Origin: Deinococcus alpinitundrae
GTDB taxonomy: Bacteria; Deinococcota; Deinococci; Deinococcales; Deinococcaceae
Assembly: GCF_009982895.1 (NCBI RefSeq)
Contig: NZ_WXZL01000004.1
Location: forward strand, 124,001 to 188,000
Direction of reading: 5' to 3'
DNA: 64,000 bases
How positions within the stretch are numbered: position 1 is the stretch's first letter; each line of letters starts with the position of its first letter. Made by a program: the position numbers and the translations under genes. A model generated the notes under the pieces. That model did not search any database. It was not told the DNA's origin and saw only the letters and a list, made by a program, of their open reading frames with translations. Positions 33,357 through 45,561 of this stretch are shown one piece after another.

Positions 33357-34562
33357 ATGACGACACCCGACGCCGCGCCGCCCGCCTTCCCGATGTTCGT
33401 CAGCGTGGAGGAAGCCCGCACGCTGCTGCGCCAGTTGCTGCCCGAGCGCCAGACCGAGACGGTGGCGCTCGCGTCGGCTTTTGGCCGCACCCTGGCCGCC
33501 GACCTGGTCGCCAAAGTCAGCCATCCCTCGGCCACCGAGAGTGCGCTCGACGGCATCGCCTGCCGCGAGGCCGATACGCTGAGGGCCAGCCGTGAGCAGC
33601 CTGTGCGCCTGCGCCTGATCGGGGAGAGCCGTGCCGGGCTGGCCTTTGCCGGAACCGTCGGGCCGGGCGAGGCCGTGCGCATTTACACCGGCGCGCCGCT
33701 GCCGCAGGGGGCCGACGCCATCTGCCCGGTGGAGCAGCTTCAGGACGACGGTGACGGCATCCTTCTGCTGCGCCCCGCTTCGCCCAGCGACGTGCGGCAG
33801 GAGGGCGGCGACTTTACGGCGGGCGAGACGGTGCTGCATGCGGGCGCACGGCTGACCCCAGCGCGTGTGGCGCTGGCCGCCGCCCTGGGCCACGCCGAGG
33901 TGCCGACGCTGAAGCCTTTGAGGGTCGCGGTGATGAGTACCGGCGACGAGGTGATCGAACCGGGGCAGCCGCTCGGTGCCGGGCAGGTCTACAACTCCAA
34001 CGCCTACGGCCTGCTGGGCCTGCTCAGGGAAGCGGGTTGCGAGGCCGCGCTGCTGCCCGCCGCCCCCGATAGCCCCGAGGCGCTGGAGGAGGCTCTGGCG
34101 GGCATTGGCGGCGCGGACGTGCTGCTGACGTCCGGTGGCGTCAGCATGGGCAAGTACGACTTCGTGCGCGATCTGCTGATCCAGGAGGGCCAGGTCAGCT
34201 TCTGGAAGGTGCGGATGCGCCCCGGCGGCCCGGCCATGCTGGGCGGCTGGAAGGGCCTGCCGGTGTTCGGTCTGCCGGGCAACCCGGTCAGCAGCCTGGT
34301 GGTGTTTCAGGTGATCGTGCGCCCGGCGCTGACCGGGCAGCCGTTGAGCAGCCTGCGGCTGAGAGCGGGCACGCCCTTTCGCGGCCTGGCCGACAAGACG
34401 GCCTTCTGGCGGGCCGAGGTGCGCGGCAGCCAGGTTTTCGATTACGGCAAACAGGGCAGCGGCGTGCTGAGGTCGCTGAGCGACGCGGGCGCGCTGGTCG
34501 TCATGCCGGAAGGCGGCGCGGCGGCGGTGGGCGACGAGGTGGACGTGGTGCTGCTGGACTGA
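33357..34562 (+). CDS. moeA: Molybdopterin molybdenumtransferase
   Basis: 401 aa. Inserts molybdate into adenylated molybdopterin. Domains in order: MoeA N-terminal (VSVEEARTLLRQLL, SALDGIACR where many relatives have SAMDGYA), PLPQGADAICPVEQ, ALAAALGHAEVPTLKPLRVAVMSTGDEVIEPGQ, DVLLTSGGVSMGKYDFVRD (molybdopterin site), FGLPGNPVSSLVVFQV, and a C-terminal MoeA_C barrel. TATGCT lies 6 nt before the ATG, so it is probably leaderless with its own start site rather than in the pfkA transcript only. Confidence 0.93.
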   Translation: MTTPDAAPPAFPMFVSVEEARTLLRQLLPERQTETVALASAFGRTLAADLVAKVSHPSATESALDGIACREADTLRASREQPVRLRLIGESRAGLAFAGTVGPGEAVRIYTGAPLPQGADAICPVEQLQDDGDGILLLRPASPSDVRQEGGDFTAGETVLHAGARLTPARVALAAALGHAEVPTLKPLRVAVMSTGDEVIEPGQPLGAGQVYNSNAYGLLGLLREAGCEAALLPAAPDSPEALEEALAGIGGADVLLTSGGVSMGKYDFVRDLLIQEGQVSFWKVRMRPGGPAMLGGWKGLPVFGLPGNPVSSLVVFQVIVRPALTGQPLSSLRLRAGTPFRGLADKTAFWRAEVRGSQVFDYGKQGSGVLRSLSDAGALVVMPEGGAAAVGDEVDVVLLD

Positions 34563-34574
34563 GCCGGGCTGGGG

Positions 34575-35138
34575 TTATCCGCCGACCAGCTTGAGCAGTT
34601 CGACGTACACCCGCGCGGTGGCCCTGGCGTCTTCCAGGGCGTCGTGGGCGGCGTATTCGATGCCGAAGTGCCCGGTGAGCTGCGAGAGCGGAGTGCCGAC
34701 CGTGTGCGGCAGGACCCCGGCGTGAATCAGAAACTGGGCGCTGAGTTTGGTATCCACGTGGCCGCTTCTGAACACCCTGCGCAGGTCGGGCAGCAGCGGG
34801 CGCAAGAAGGCCAGATCGAAGTCGAAATTGTGGCCGCCGAGCATCACCCGGCCCACCCCGGCGGCGTAGTCGCGCAGCGCCTGGGCGGCGGCTTCCGGCG
34901 GCTGGGCCACCTGATCGTGCGCCAGCAGGTCGATGCCGTTGACCGCCAGCGCGCCCGCCTCCACGCAGTACTCGGTGTGCTTGAGGTGCAGGTGCAGCGG
35001 GCGGCTGATCTCGCCGTCCACGCCCAGCGTCACCGCGCCGATGGTCAGCAGCGAGTGGCGCGCCGGGTCGCGGCCTCCGGTCTCGGTGTCGAGGAAGATG
35101 ATCGGCTGGCGCAGTGGGAAGACAGCCACGGCGCTCAA
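34575..35138 (-). CDS. DnaQ-like DEDDh 3'-5' exonuclease
   Basis: 187 aa. Exo [11 protein letters not shown] (Asp-x-Glu), Exo [18 protein letters not shown] (Asp), Exo [23 protein letters not shown] (His and Asp of the DEDDh type). LLTIGAV follows Exo I as in proofreading subunits. No polymerase domain is fused, so it is a stand-alone exonuclease of DNA or RNA. Its start overlaps the stop of DUF2239 by 4 nt, making it the last gene of a coupled three-gene operon. Convergent with moeA. Confidence 0.9.
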   Translation of the reverse strand: MSAVAVFPLRQPIIFLDTETGGRDPARHSLLTIGAVTLGVDGEISRPLHLHLKHTEYCVEAGALAVNGIDLLAHDQVAQPPEAAAQALRDYAAGVGRVMLGGHNFDFDLAFLRPLLPDLRRVFRSGHVDTKLSAQFLIHAGVLPHTVGTPLSQLTGHFGIEYAAHDALEDARATARVYVELLKLVGG

Positions 35139-35695
35139 CCCTCCCCGCCAAACGCTGCCTGCGCCAGATAAAGGGCGTGGGCGCTGACGCCCTCGGGCCA
35201 GTCTCCAGCAAACAGCAGCGCTTCGAAGCGCTGACGGTTTCCGGTATACAGCGCCCGCTGCACCTCTTCCAGCCCCGGCTGATCGCCCGCCATCACGGTC
35301 AGAAATCGGCTGGTCGCGTCGGTAGCGTCACGGACGCGGGCCTGCCCGGCCTCGGCCTTGCGGGCGGCGTCGATGAGGCGGCGCAGGGTGGCCGAGGCAC
35401 CGCTCGGCTGAGCGTGCAGCCACTCCCAGTGGCGGGCCAGCAGCTTGACCTTCTGGGTGTCGGGCTGCCGGGCGGGTGGGCGCTCGGTGGGCAGGCCACG
35501 CGCGAGCACCTGCGCCAGACTGCCCTGAAAGTTGAAATCCACCGGCTGCCCACTCTGGTCGTCGAAAATCAGAATCGGCAGCGCCTGGGTGGCGGCGTCG
35601 AGGTGCCGCTTGACCTCGCTGAGCACCTCCGGCAGCTCCGACGTGATCAGGCGCTCTTTCTCCAGAAAAGCGGTGTAGGTGGGCGGATCGCTCAC
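35135..35695 (-). CDS. DUF2239 family protein
   Basis: 186 aa. [77 protein letters not shown] and a Trp/Asp-containing C-terminus ([18 protein letters not shown]) match DUF2239. Its function is unknown. Start and stop overlap its neighbours by 4 nt each, so it is made together with the LRV-repeat protein upstream and the exonuclease downstream. Confidence 0.85.
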   Translation of the reverse strand: MSDPPTYTAFLEKERLITSELPEVLSEVKRHLDAATQALPILIFDDQSGQPVDFNFQGSLAQVLARGLPTERPPARQPDTQKVKLLARHWEWLHAQPSGASATLRRLIDAARKAEAGQARVRDATDATSRFLTVMAGDQPGLEEVQRALYTGNRQRFEALLFAGDWPEGVSAHALYLAQAAFGGEG

Positions 35696-36306
35696 AGCGG
35701 TCTCCCCTGGCCACCGACGCTCCGGGTGCTGATGATTTGGGTGCGGCGGCGCACCAGCGGGTGGGCATCTTGCTGCAGCGTTTTCAGCACCTCGGGCGGC
35801 AGGGCCGGGTGGGCGGCCAGCGAGAGCCGCACGCCGTAGTCGGAGTCGACGGCCAGCGCGCCGAGCAGCTCGGCGGGCAGATCAGGGTGCTGGGCCACCG
35901 CCGCACGCAGTTGCCACTCGCGCCGGCCAGCGAGCTGGCACAGCCGCTCGGCACTCAGCTGAGCGCGCCCCGCCACTGCCCACTGGGCCTGCGGGTCAGG
36001 GTGGCGCATGGCGAGTTCCTGGAGCCACTCAGGAGCTGCCTCCACCGCCGCCAGCCGGGCCAGCGTGCGCCCCGACCAGCTTTGAATCTGCTTCATCTGG
36101 GCCAGTCGCAGCAGCGGCAAAGCCGGGTTACTGATCACCGCTCCCGGAAAATCGGCGGCCAGCTGCCCCAGCACCTCGGCGGGCGTGTTGGGGTGGCGGG
36201 CCACCGCTTCGCGCAGGTGCAGCGACGGCTCGCGGGCCAGCCGGGTGAGCTGCTCGGCGGTGGCATTGGGCGCAGGCAAATTGGGGTGGAGGTCGGGCGC
36301 AGTCAT
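35692..36306 (-). CDS. Leucine-rich-repeat-variant (LRV) protein
   Basis: 204 aa of helical repeats. Copies of the LRV pattern are [56 protein letters not shown] and [18 protein letters not shown]; each has H-P-x-x-P-x-x-x-L. LRV solenoids bind proteins or nucleic acids. A CAGAAT box lies 6 nt before the ATG (possibly leaderless). First gene of the coupled LRV-DUF2239-exonuclease operon. Confidence 0.82.
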   Translation of the reverse strand: MTAPDLHPNLPAPNATAEQLTRLAREPSLHLREAVARHPNTPAEVLGQLAADFPGAVISNPALPLLRLAQMKQIQSWSGRTLARLAAVEAAPEWLQELAMRHPDPQAQWAVAGRAQLSAERLCQLAGRREWQLRAAVAQHPDLPAELLGALAVDSDYGVRLSLAAHPALPPEVLKTLQQDAHPLVRRRTQIISTRSVGGQGRPL

Positions 36307-36416
36307 GGCCTCATTCTGAAGGCCCGTCCCGCTTGGGCGTGAGCGAAAAGGACACCAAATCCGGCCCGCGCCCGGTCCACTTCAGGTCGGTCGCCTGCCC
36401 ACCAACAGGCCAGGAC

Positions 36417-37580
<1,164 letters not shown>

Positions 37581-37675
37581 GCGAATCAGAGTAGCGCCGC
37601 GTGCACCCCTTCAGGGGCTGTCAGTGTCACCTGCGTCCGTGCCACGCCCGGCCCACCTGCTCTAGAATCCCCCGG

Positions 37676-38926
37676 ATGCCTGCCCACACCCATCCGCTCC
37701 CCAACGGCCTGACGCTGGCCTTCGAGCGCCGCGCCACGCCCGGCTTTTCGTTTCATCTCAGGGTGCCGCTGGGCAGCGCCCACGACCCGGTCGGCCAGGA
37801 AGGCACGGCGGGCGTGGTCGAGGAGTGGCTCTACAAGGGCGCGGGGCAGCTCAGTGCCCGACAGTTTCAGGATGCGCTCGACGACCTGGGGGTGCGGCGC
37901 GGCGGCGGCAGCGACGCCGAGGCCACCTTCTTTTCCGGCAGCGGCCTCGGCGCAGACCTCGGCGCGGCGCTGGAATTGTTTGCCGAACTGGTGCGTCGCC
38001 CGAAGTTGCCCGACAGTGAGCTGCCGGTGCTGCTCGATCTGGCCCGTCAGGACCTGGAGAGCTTGCAGGACAGCCCTGCCGAGCGCCTGGGTCTGGCCGC
38101 CCGGCAACTCGTCTTCGGAGGCAGCGGCTACGCCCACCCCGGCAGCGGCACCCCGCAGGGCCTCTCGCAGATCACGCCCGCCTCGGCCCGCGCCTTCTGG
38201 CAGCGCTCCGGCGCGCGCGGCAGCATCCTGACGGTGGTGGCTGACACCGAGGCGCAGACGATCATCGGTCTGGTCGAGCGGCTATTCGGCGACTGGCAGC
38301 CCGGCGACGCCCAGCCCGTCAAGCCGCAGCCCCAGCTGGGCGGCTCGGCCCACTTGCAAGGCGACAGCCAGCAGACGCATTTCACCTTCACCGGGCGCGG
38401 CGTCTCGCCGCACAGCCCCGACTGGTTCGCCTGGCATCTGGCGCTCACGGCCCTGTCGGGCGGCAGCGCCAGCCGCCTGTTTCACGCGGTGCGCGAGGAG
38501 CGCGGCCTGGCCTACACCGTGCACGCCGGGCCGCAGGTCGTCGGCGGCGAGGCGCTGCTCTCCGGCTACGCGGCCAGCACCCCGCAGCGCGCCCCCGAGA
38601 CCCTGGACGTGATGCTCTCGGAGTTGCGCCGCTGGCGACAGGGGCTGAGCCAGGCGGAGTTCGGGCGCGCCCAGAACGCCTTGATGGCGAGTACGGTGTT
38701 TGGCTCCGAGAGCATCCGCTCACGCAGCGGCGGCATGGCCCGCGATCTGGCGCTGTTTGGCCGGGTACGCGAGCCGGGCGAGATGCGCGCCGAGATCGAG
38801 CTCCTCACGCTTGAGCGGGTGAACGCCTTTCTGGAGAGCTACGACCCTGGCCCACTGGGACTGGTTTCGCTCGGGCCGCAGCCGCTCAGCGCTCCGCAGA
38901 CGGGCAGCGAGGCAGCGCATGTCTGA
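37676..38926 (+). CDS. M16-family peptidase-like subunit without zinc motif
   Basis: 416 aa. The M16 fold is clear ([73 protein letters not shown]), but the HxxEH zinc site at [15 protein letters not shown] is replaced by VVEEW. It is therefore a non-catalytic partner, as in M16B heterodimers. TAGAAT lies 7 nt before the ATG at 37676 (leaderless). The catalytic partner gene overlaps its end by 8 nt. Confidence 0.9.
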   Translation: MPAHTHPLPNGLTLAFERRATPGFSFHLRVPLGSAHDPVGQEGTAGVVEEWLYKGAGQLSARQFQDALDDLGVRRGGGSDAEATFFSGSGLGADLGAALELFAELVRRPKLPDSELPVLLDLARQDLESLQDSPAERLGLAARQLVFGGSGYAHPGSGTPQGLSQITPASARAFWQRSGARGSILTVVADTEAQTIIGLVERLFGDWQPGDAQPVKPQPQLGGSAHLQGDSQQTHFTFTGRGVSPHSPDWFAWHLALTALSGGSASRLFHAVREERGLAYTVHAGPQVVGGEALLSGYAASTPQRAPETLDVMLSELRRWRQGLSQAEFGRAQNALMASTVFGSESIRSRSGGMARDLALFGRVREPGEMRAEIELLTLERVNAFLESYDPGPLGLVSLGPQPLSAPQTGSEAAHV

Positions 38927-40166
38927 GCCGCTGCCACCTCTGCGGCCCGTCAAACACCAGCTCGCCAGCGGCCTCACCGTGCTGACTGAGCGCGACCCCG
39001 ATGCCCAGACGCTGGCGATGGGGTTTTTCGTGCGCACCGGGGCCAGAGACGAACTTCCTGCCGAACTCGGCGCGTCACACTTTCTGGAACACCTGATGTT
39101 CAAAGGCTCCGAAACGGTCAGCGCCCCCGACTTGAATGCCCGGCTGGACGCGCTGGGCGGTCAGGCCAACGCCTTTACCAGTGAGGAGGCCACCGTCTAC
39201 CACGCCGCCAGCTTGCCGGAGCAGCAGCATGACCTGCTCAGTACCCTCAGCGTGCTGCTGACTCCGGCCCTGCGTCCCGAGGAAGTCGGCACCGAGCGCG
39301 GCGTCATTCTGGAAGAAATCGAGATGTACGCCGACCAGCCCGACTCGCGCTTGATGGACCTTCTGCACGCCGAGTACTGGGGGCAGCACCCGCTGGGCCA
39401 GCTGGTGCTGGGCACGGCCCAGACGGTGGGTGATCTGACACCGGACGTGCTGCGGCGCAACTTCACTGCGCGCTACGGCACGCCGAACATCACCCTGGTG
39501 GTCTGCGGCCAGTTCGACGAGTCGTCGGTGCTAGCCGCCGCCGAGCAGGTGTCTGCCGACTGGCCCCGCACGACGTTCGAGCGTGCCCTGACGCCGCACA
39601 CGCCGACGGGGGGCCTCAGCCTCACCATTGACGCCGACCTCAGCCGCGCCCAGGTCGCGCTGGCGGCCCCCGGTCTGGACCATGCCGATCCGCTGCGTGA
39701 GGCCGCCCATGTGCTCACCGAGATTATCGGCGGCGAGAACGGGAGGCTCTACTGGGCACTCATCGACACCGGCCTGAGTGACAGCGCCGACCTCTCGCAC
39801 GCCGAGTACGACGGCGCGGGCACCTTCGAGGGGGGCTTTTCCTGCGACCCGCCGCGCACCCAGGATGTGCTGGACGCTTACCGCGCGGTGCTGCGGGACG
39901 TTCAGGACAACGGCGTCAGTGAGACCGAGGTGCGCCGGGCCGCCCGCAAGATCGCGGTAGGCGCGGTGCTGCGCGGCGGCACACCGCAGGGCCGCCTGTT
40001 TACGCTGGGCATGGACTATCTGGCGCGCGGCGAACTCCTCAGCGCCGACGAGAGTGTACAGCGCTACGCCGACGTAACGCCCGAACAGGTGCGGGCTGTG
40101 CTGGAGCGCCGGCCTTTCGACACCCTGCGGGTGGCCGCGCTGGGACCGATCGAGGCGCTGAGCTAG
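38919..40166 (+). CDS. M16-family zinc peptidase, catalytic subunit
   Basis: 415 aa. Zinc motif [16 protein letters not shown] (HxxEH) with the downstream metal Glu in [17 protein letters not shown]. The N-terminal [30 protein letters not shown] and the [33 protein letters not shown] region (kept here only as landmarks GGENGRLYW and LIDTGLSD) match M16B processing peptidases. The reading frame overlaps the inactive subunit by 8 nt, ensuring stoichiometric production. No signal peptide is seen, so it acts in the cytoplasm. Confidence 0.93.
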   Translation: MSEPLPPLRPVKHQLASGLTVLTERDPDAQTLAMGFFVRTGARDELPAELGASHFLEHLMFKGSETVSAPDLNARLDALGGQANAFTSEEATVYHAASLPEQQHDLLSTLSVLLTPALRPEEVGTERGVILEEIEMYADQPDSRLMDLLHAEYWGQHPLGQLVLGTAQTVGDLTPDVLRRNFTARYGTPNITLVVCGQFDESSVLAAAEQVSADWPRTTFERALTPHTPTGGLSLTIDADLSRAQVALAAPGLDHADPLREAAHVLTEIIGGENGRLYWALIDTGLSDSADLSHAEYDGAGTFEGGFSCDPPRTQDVLDAYRAVLRDVQDNGVSETEVRRAARKIAVGAVLRGGTPQGRLFTLGMDYLARGELLSADESVQRYADVTPEQVRAVLERRPFDTLRVAALGPIEALS

Positions 40167-40181
40167 CGTCGCCGCAAAACA

Positions 40182-40242
40182 TACCCAGACAGACTGGGCT
40201 TGACAAATCTGGTACCCAGACAGACTATGTAGGCAGACATAG
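40182..40242 (+). promoter_or_regulatory. Promoter with direct repeats and a PadR-type operator
   Basis: TACCCAGACAGACT occurs twice (40182-40195 and 40213-40226), flanking a consensus -35 TTGACA (40200-40205). Downstream is a perfect inverted repeat CTATGT (40225-40230) / ACATAG (40237-40242), with the ATGT...ACAT core known for PadR-family operators. The -10 is not sharp (GACTAT at a 17-nt spacing or TATGTA at 20). It lies just before a decayed PadR gene, consistent with former or current autoregulation. Confidence 0.65.
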
Positions 40243-40316
40243 CTATGTGGGGGCGGCAGCCGGGCGGGACGCCGTGCGGTCAACGCCCCGTGCTCTCGTG
40301 ACCTGCGGAGACCTTC

Positions 40317-40639
40317 ATGAACCCTGATATGCTGCGCGGCAATCTCGATCTGATCCTGCTCACCATTCTGGAACGCGGGCCACTCTACGGCTTCGCTACC
40401 CTTCAGGCCGCCAGGAGCGCACTGGCGGCTACTTCGACTTCAGGGAGGGCAGTCTCTACCCGGCGCTGCACCGCCTGGAGCAGGACGGTCAGCTCGCCGG
40501 TCAGCTCGGCGAGACGGGGCGCAACGGCAAGCCGCGCAAGTACTACGTTCTCACCGACGCCGGGCGGCAGACGCTGGAGGCCAAACGCACCGAGTTCAAC
40601 GCGTTCACCGGGGCCGTGCAGCGCCTGAGCGGCCTGTGA
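40317..40639 (+). pseudogene. PadR-family transcriptional regulator, frameshifted
   Basis: MNPDMLRGNLDLILLTILERGPLYGF is a typical PadR start in frame from 40317. Around 40411-40420 one base is missing: the expected continuation TGGYFDFREGSLYPALHRLE, GQLGETGRNGKPRKYYVLTD and AGRQTLEA reads in the next frame from 40421 to TGA at 40637-40639. Adding one base restores a normal PadR of about 108 aa. This is either a real frameshift or an assembly error; the disrupted neighbour favours real decay. Confidence 0.8.
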
Positions 40640-41816
40640 ACGCTGCTGCCAGCACCACACCGACCTTTCACCCGCTCTCCACGCTTACCTGCGCCGCGCC
40701 ACCTGAGGGCTCCCCAGAGCGCGGCAGCAGGAGCTCTGGGACGAGCTGGAAGAACACCTGCTGACGCGCGCCGGACAATTTCAGTTGCTCGGCGCGTCCC
40801 CACCCGAAGCCCTTGCTCGTGCGCTCGCGGAGCTGGGTTCGCCCGCCCGCGTGAGTGCCGGAATGACCCAGGTGTATCTGATGCCCAAACTACTCATCGC
40901 CGCCGGAGCCGCCGCCCTTGCCCTGAGCGGCGTGCTGTATGCGGCTGCCGGTGGCAACGACGGCCTCACCTTGTCATTGCCGGTCTTAACGACTCTTCCG
41001 ATGACACCTTCTTGCGTACGCGGTACGGCACCAGCCAAAGCTGGCATCACTATCGTCAGTCGCAAAGACGGCGTGACTTGCTATACCTTCACTGATCCAA
41101 AGTTCTACCAGGGCGCTTACCTGAGCCTGACAAGCCTTAAGGACGCCGTAAATAGCCAGGGTGGAACAGTTGAAATATTGAACTCTGGAAAGGTCAGGCT
41201 CCATTTACCAACGTCAACAGGAATGTACGAAGCCGACTTGCTGCCGGGTTTCAACGTCAACAGTGAGGAATACTTCCCCGCCGCTTCGATCGCTACCAGC
41301 CTTTACCAAAATCAGGAAAGCTCAGTCCGTTTTCAAGGCTATCACCGCCCAACCATTGTGGTTGACCATCTGAGAATTCAATTCGGCAACGGAACCCAGG
41401 CTGAAGTGGGACCGAGTTTTTACCGGGGCGTGGTGCCCGAACTTCTCGGCTATATTTTGCCCGCTGGCACGCCAGGCAGCATGTTGATGTACAGGGCTTC
41501 TTCAAGCGTTCCGGTCAGCGGCGGCAGAACGCACAAGGTCACAACGACACTCAACGGCGACGAAGTGGCCATGCTGGTGACCCGCCGCGCCGGACAGAAT
41601 TACGATCTGGATGTTGCTCCAGTAGGATCAAACGGTCAGGTGACGTTCAGCAGCGCTCAGCAACGCCTCCACTTTGTCTCCGATCCCGCTCAGCTTGGCC
41701 CCGATCCAGTCGGCGGGCGCATTAATGCTCTCCTCATGCGCGTCACCAACATTCCGCTCAGCAATCTCAAATCCGGCATCTTCGTTCCGGCCCAGCCCAA
41801 CTCGGACGCTCAGTAA
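40637..41816 (+). pseudogene. Permease-prefix-domain protein, disrupted at its 5' part
   Basis: A frame with FHPL, then after a one-base shift near 40675 HAYLRRAT, meets TGA at 40704-40706 and continues GLPRARQQELWDELEEHLLT, GASPPEALARALAELGSP, RVSAGM. This is the permease-prefix domain usually encoded next to PadR genes. From there the frame is open to 41816, with a TM helix (LLIAAGAAALALSGVLYAA) and about 290 residues of unknown exported sequence. A truncated product could start at TTG 40785 or ATG 40863. The 41000-41400 part looks less GC-rich than its surroundings. Confidence 0.7.
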
Positions 41817-41963
41817 TTGATTGACGCCCCAAACTGCGCCCGTGCCTGTGCGCCGGGATTGGCTGGCTTGCTGGGCAGTGTGCCTCCGTCCTCTGGGCCG
41901 TCTGGGTAGGCGTGCACGCCAGCCGACACCGGGAAGACTGAAGCACCGGTTCGGCACACGAAA

Positions 41964-41991
41964 AAGCGCCCACCTTGATGGATGGGCGCTT
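41964..41991 (-). terminator. Terminator of the ferredoxin gene
   Basis: On the minus strand AAGCGCCCA (41991-41983), a 10-nt loop, TGGGCGCTT (41972-41964), followed by TTT. It begins 15 nt after the ferredoxin stop. Confidence 0.85.
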
Positions 41992-42005
41992 CTGCATTAC
42001 CGGAT

Positions 42006-42242
42006 TCAGAGGCCGAAAAACTCGTGGTTCTTGGCGATGAAGAGGGTCTCGCCGTCCGGCACGTCTTCCTCGGGGAAGATGGCGCTGACCGGGCAGGCGG
42101 GCACGCATGCGCCGCAGTCGATACACTCGTCGGGGTGGATGAGGTACTGGTCGCCGCCGTCGTAGATGCACTCGACGGGGCACACTTCGGTGCAGGCCTG
42201 ATCTTTGACACCGATGCAGGGGCTGGTGATGATATGCGTCAT
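42006..42242 (-). CDS. fdxA: 7Fe ferredoxin ([3Fe-4S][4Fe-4S])
   Basis: 78 aa, cytoplasmic electron carrier. Cys spacing: CIGVKDQACTEVCPVECIYDG gives the C-x7-C-x3-C set for the 3Fe cluster plus one Cys for the 4Fe cluster, and CIDCGACVPACPVSAI supplies the rest. This is the Thermus/Azotobacter-type seven-iron ferredoxin, with the characteristic C-terminal tail (GETLFIAKNHEFFGL). It could serve the P450 at 19203 or other oxidoreductases; that is conjecture. A terminator follows. Confidence 0.94.
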   Translation of the reverse strand: MTHIITSPCIGVKDQACTEVCPVECIYDGGDQYLIHPDECIDCGACVPACPVSAIFPEEDVPDGETLFIAKNHEFFGL

Positions 42243-42287
42243 GGAGCCATATTGCCGGATTCACCTGCGCCTGACAAGGGCCAAATC

Positions 42288-43082
42288 CTAAGCTGGCGCG
42301 CGGGTGAGTACCTCTGCTGCCAGTGCCAGATCGCCGGGCTTGTCGATGTCGGTGCCGACGGCGGCGTGCGGCGTGATCAGCGCCCGCGCCTCCACCCCCA
42401 GAATCTGACTGACCCGCGCCTCGAGTTCGGCGATTTTCAGTTGCCCCAGCAGCATCTTGACGATGAACACCGGGCCGACGATGCCCGCCAGCTTGAGCGG
42501 TTGCTTGCGGGCGTCTAGCACGGCCCGCAGGCGTGGCAAAAACTTGCCGATCAGCGCGGGGTCGAGCAGAAACAGGTTGCCGCCGGTAAAGGTGCCGTCC
42601 TTCAAGCGGGCGTAGGTGCGCTTCACACCGGGATAGCTGGCCTCACAGACCGACTTCTCGACCACCGGGTAGACTAGGCCCACGTCGGGAGCGCTCTCCA
42701 GCACACCCCGCACCTGCTCGCCGCTGAGCATCGGGATGTCTGCCGTGACGACCAGCACCCGGCGCGTGGGGGTGCCGCCTTCGGCCCGGCCCGGTTCACG
42801 CAACGCCGCCACCCCCGCCTCCAGGTTGGCGATCAAGGTGCCCCGGTCCGTGACGCGCACGTCCACAAACTCGGCCATCTCGGGCGTCAGCGGCCCCACG
42901 TAGGCCACCCGCGCCACCTGCCCGGAGTCGCGCAGGGCACGCAGCACCCACGCTCCCATCGGGCGGCCCGCCACCTCGATCAGCGGTTTCACGGCCACCC
43001 CGTGGGCGGCGGCAAAATCGTCACCGGGGTCGCCGCCGCCCAGCACCACCGCGTTCCAGCTCGTGTTCGGACCCTCATTCAT
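42288..43082 (-). CDS. MobA-like nucleotidyltransferase
   Basis: 264 aa from the ATG at 43082. [13 protein letters not shown] is a variant of the nucleotide-binding LAGGxGxR loop, followed by [35 protein letters not shown] (metal Asp) and [11 protein letters not shown]. It resembles NTP transferases making nucleotide-activated sugars or cofactors, including MobA and CofC types. The exact substrate is unclear; moeA at 33357 makes a molybdenum-cofactor role possible but not shown. TACCTT lies 7 nt before the ATG. Confidence 0.75.
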   Translation of the reverse strand: MNEGPNTSWNAVVLGGGDPGDDFAAAHGVAVKPLIEVAGRPMGAWVLRALRDSGQVARVAYVGPLTPEMAEFVDVRVTDRGTLIANLEAGVAALREPGRAEGGTPTRRVLVVTADIPMLSGEQVRGVLESAPDVGLVYPVVEKSVCEASYPGVKRTYARLKDGTFTGGNLFLLDPALIGKFLPRLRAVLDARKQPLKLAGIVGPVFIVKMLLGQLKIAELEARVSQILGVEARALITPHAAVGTDIDKPGDLALAAEVLTRAPA

Positions 43083-43111
43083 GAGGAGTAAGGTAGCATC
43101 CCGGCGCGGCC

Positions 43112-43489
43112 CTACAAGTTGCTCAACAGACGTGTCAGCGCGTAGATCAGCACCCCCACCAGCAGCAGGCCGCCCAGCACAGACGGCCACAGCCAGGGCA
43201 GCCGCGCCACCCGGCCCCGCGCCTGAAGCAGCACCGGAGTGGGCAGGCGGCGGGCCGCGTAGGCCAGCACGGCGGGCACGATCAAGAGATCGTCGGTGAC
43301 GCCCAGCAGCGGAATGCCGTCGGGAATCAGGTCGATGGGGCTGAGGGCGTACAGCAGGGCCAGCGCCGCGATCACTTTGGCCTGAAGATTGGTGCGCTTG
43401 TCGGTCAGCGAGAGCAGCAGCGCTAGCGCGTCTTGCCAGACACTTTGAAAGCGCCCCAGCGGGACCGGGCGGGCAGGCGAGCGGTTCAT
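43112..43489 (-). CDS. YkvA family (DUF1232) membrane protein
   Basis: 125 aa. The DUF1232 core is [31 protein letters not shown] with the hallmark SPIDLIPD. It is preceded by [20 protein letters not shown] and followed by [16 protein letters not shown] and a C-terminal TM helix ([19 protein letters not shown]). The ATG at 43489 was chosen over an upstream frame start at 43525 by domain position. Family function is unknown. It may share a promoter region with the divergent or tandem neighbours. Confidence 0.82.
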   Translation of the reverse strand: MNRSPARPVPLGRFQSVWQDALALLLSLTDKRTNLQAKVIAALALLYALSPIDLIPDGIPLLGVTDDLLIVPAVLAYAARRLPTPVLLQARGRVARLPWLWPSVLGGLLLVGVLIYALTRLLSNL

Positions 43490-43567
43490 GTCAGGGAATA
43501 CGCGGTGGGCAGGCAAAAGTTCCATTCTAGAGAGAATTCCGGCCGAGGCGCTCAGGTGAACTGCGCC

Positions 43568-44274
<707 letters not shown>

Positions 44275-44278
<4 letters not shown>

Positions 44279-45429
44279 ACCCGCCCCAGCGCTTCGTTGA
44301 TGCTCAGCCGCGAGGCCGAGCGGGCGGGCAGCAGCCCGGCGATCAGGCCCAGCAGCAGCGAGATGACCAGTGCCAGCAGTGTCAGGCGCGGGGTCAGGGC
44401 CGCCGCGTCGAAGCCCGCCAGGTTTTGGGTATACAGGTTGACGCCCCAGATGCCCACCAGCCCCAGCAGCAGCCCACCGACGCCGCCCACCAGCGAGAGC
44501 AGCAGCGACTCGGTGAGCACCAGTTCGCGCACGAAACCGGGCCGCGCCCCGATGGCCCGCAGGGTGCCGAACTCGCGGGTGCGCTCGAAGACGCCCATCA
44601 TTACGGTGTTGGTGACGGCCAGCCCGCCCACGATCAGCGAAATCAACGAGATGCCGAAGCGCACCGCGTCGCTGATCTTGAGTGCCCTATCGGCAAAGCT
44701 CAGGAAATCGCCCTGGGTCTGGGCCTCGAGGTTGAGCGTCTTGGCGAGCTGATCGGCCACCCGGCGGGCCGCCTTGGGGTCGTCCAGCTTGACCGCCACC
44801 ATCGAGACGCGGTTTTGCGCGCCCTCAGCGGCCTGCATGGTCACGAGTGGCATGAAGATGAACGAATCGTTGAGGCCACCCGACTTGGCCAGAATGCCCA
44901 CCACCTTCACGGCACTGCGGCGGTTGAGCCGCAGCGTGCTGCCGAGGCTCAGCTTGAGGTTGGTGGACGCCTTGGCCCCCACCACCGCCACGCCGCTGTC
45001 CCCGGCCCTGAGCAGACGGCCCTGGGCAATCGCCACGTTCGAGAACACCGCGTTGATGCCCTGCTCGGCGGGCAGGCCGTAGAGGACGGCACTCTGTGAG
45101 GGGTCGAGGCTGCCCCGCACCGACATGATGACCGGCGTGACGCGGGTGATACCCAGCTCCGGCGCGAGCTTCTCGATGTCGCCCACAGTGCTCTGCGGCA
45201 AATTGGGCTGCGGCGCGAAGCCCTGGGTAAAGCCGCTCAGCGATACCTGCACGTCGGGGCCGATACCGCCGAGTTCGTCGTTGAAGACCTTGCGGATGCC
45301 CTCGCCCAGCGACAGGAAAATCACCATGCTGGCGACCGCCACCACGATCCCCAGGGTGGTCAGCAGTGTTCTGATGGGCCGCCGGGTCAGGCCGCGCCGC
45401 GCCAATATCCACAAATCTCGCCTCTGCAC
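44275..45429 (-). CDS. ABC transporter permease (MacB/FtsX type)
   Basis: 384 aa with GTG at 45429; a frame extends further upstream but the domain starts at [42 protein letters not shown] (here only the landmarks [12 protein letters not shown] and [12 protein letters not shown]). A periplasmic MacB_PCD domain follows, then three C-terminal TM helices with the FtsX motif [23 protein letters not shown]. Four TM helices in total. Pairs with the ATPase at 43568. No outer-membrane or adaptor gene is adjacent, unlike the operon at 57250. Confidence 0.9.
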
Positions 45430-45561
45430 GCCAGCCAGCCTAGCGCCTGGGCCACGCCGGGATGTAGGCCAAATGCTACCGACTCTGCTGGGCCGCTTTG
45501 CAGTCAGAGTGCAACTTGCAGTTTCCCTGACCTGTCCGAAAAGTGCTAGAAGAAGGGCACC

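Noticed and set aside
40317..40706. Programmed frameshifting or stop readthrough in the PadR/permease-prefix genes
   Set aside because: Different kinds of lesion (two shifts and a stop) in neighbouring genes without a slippery site fit decay or sequence error better.
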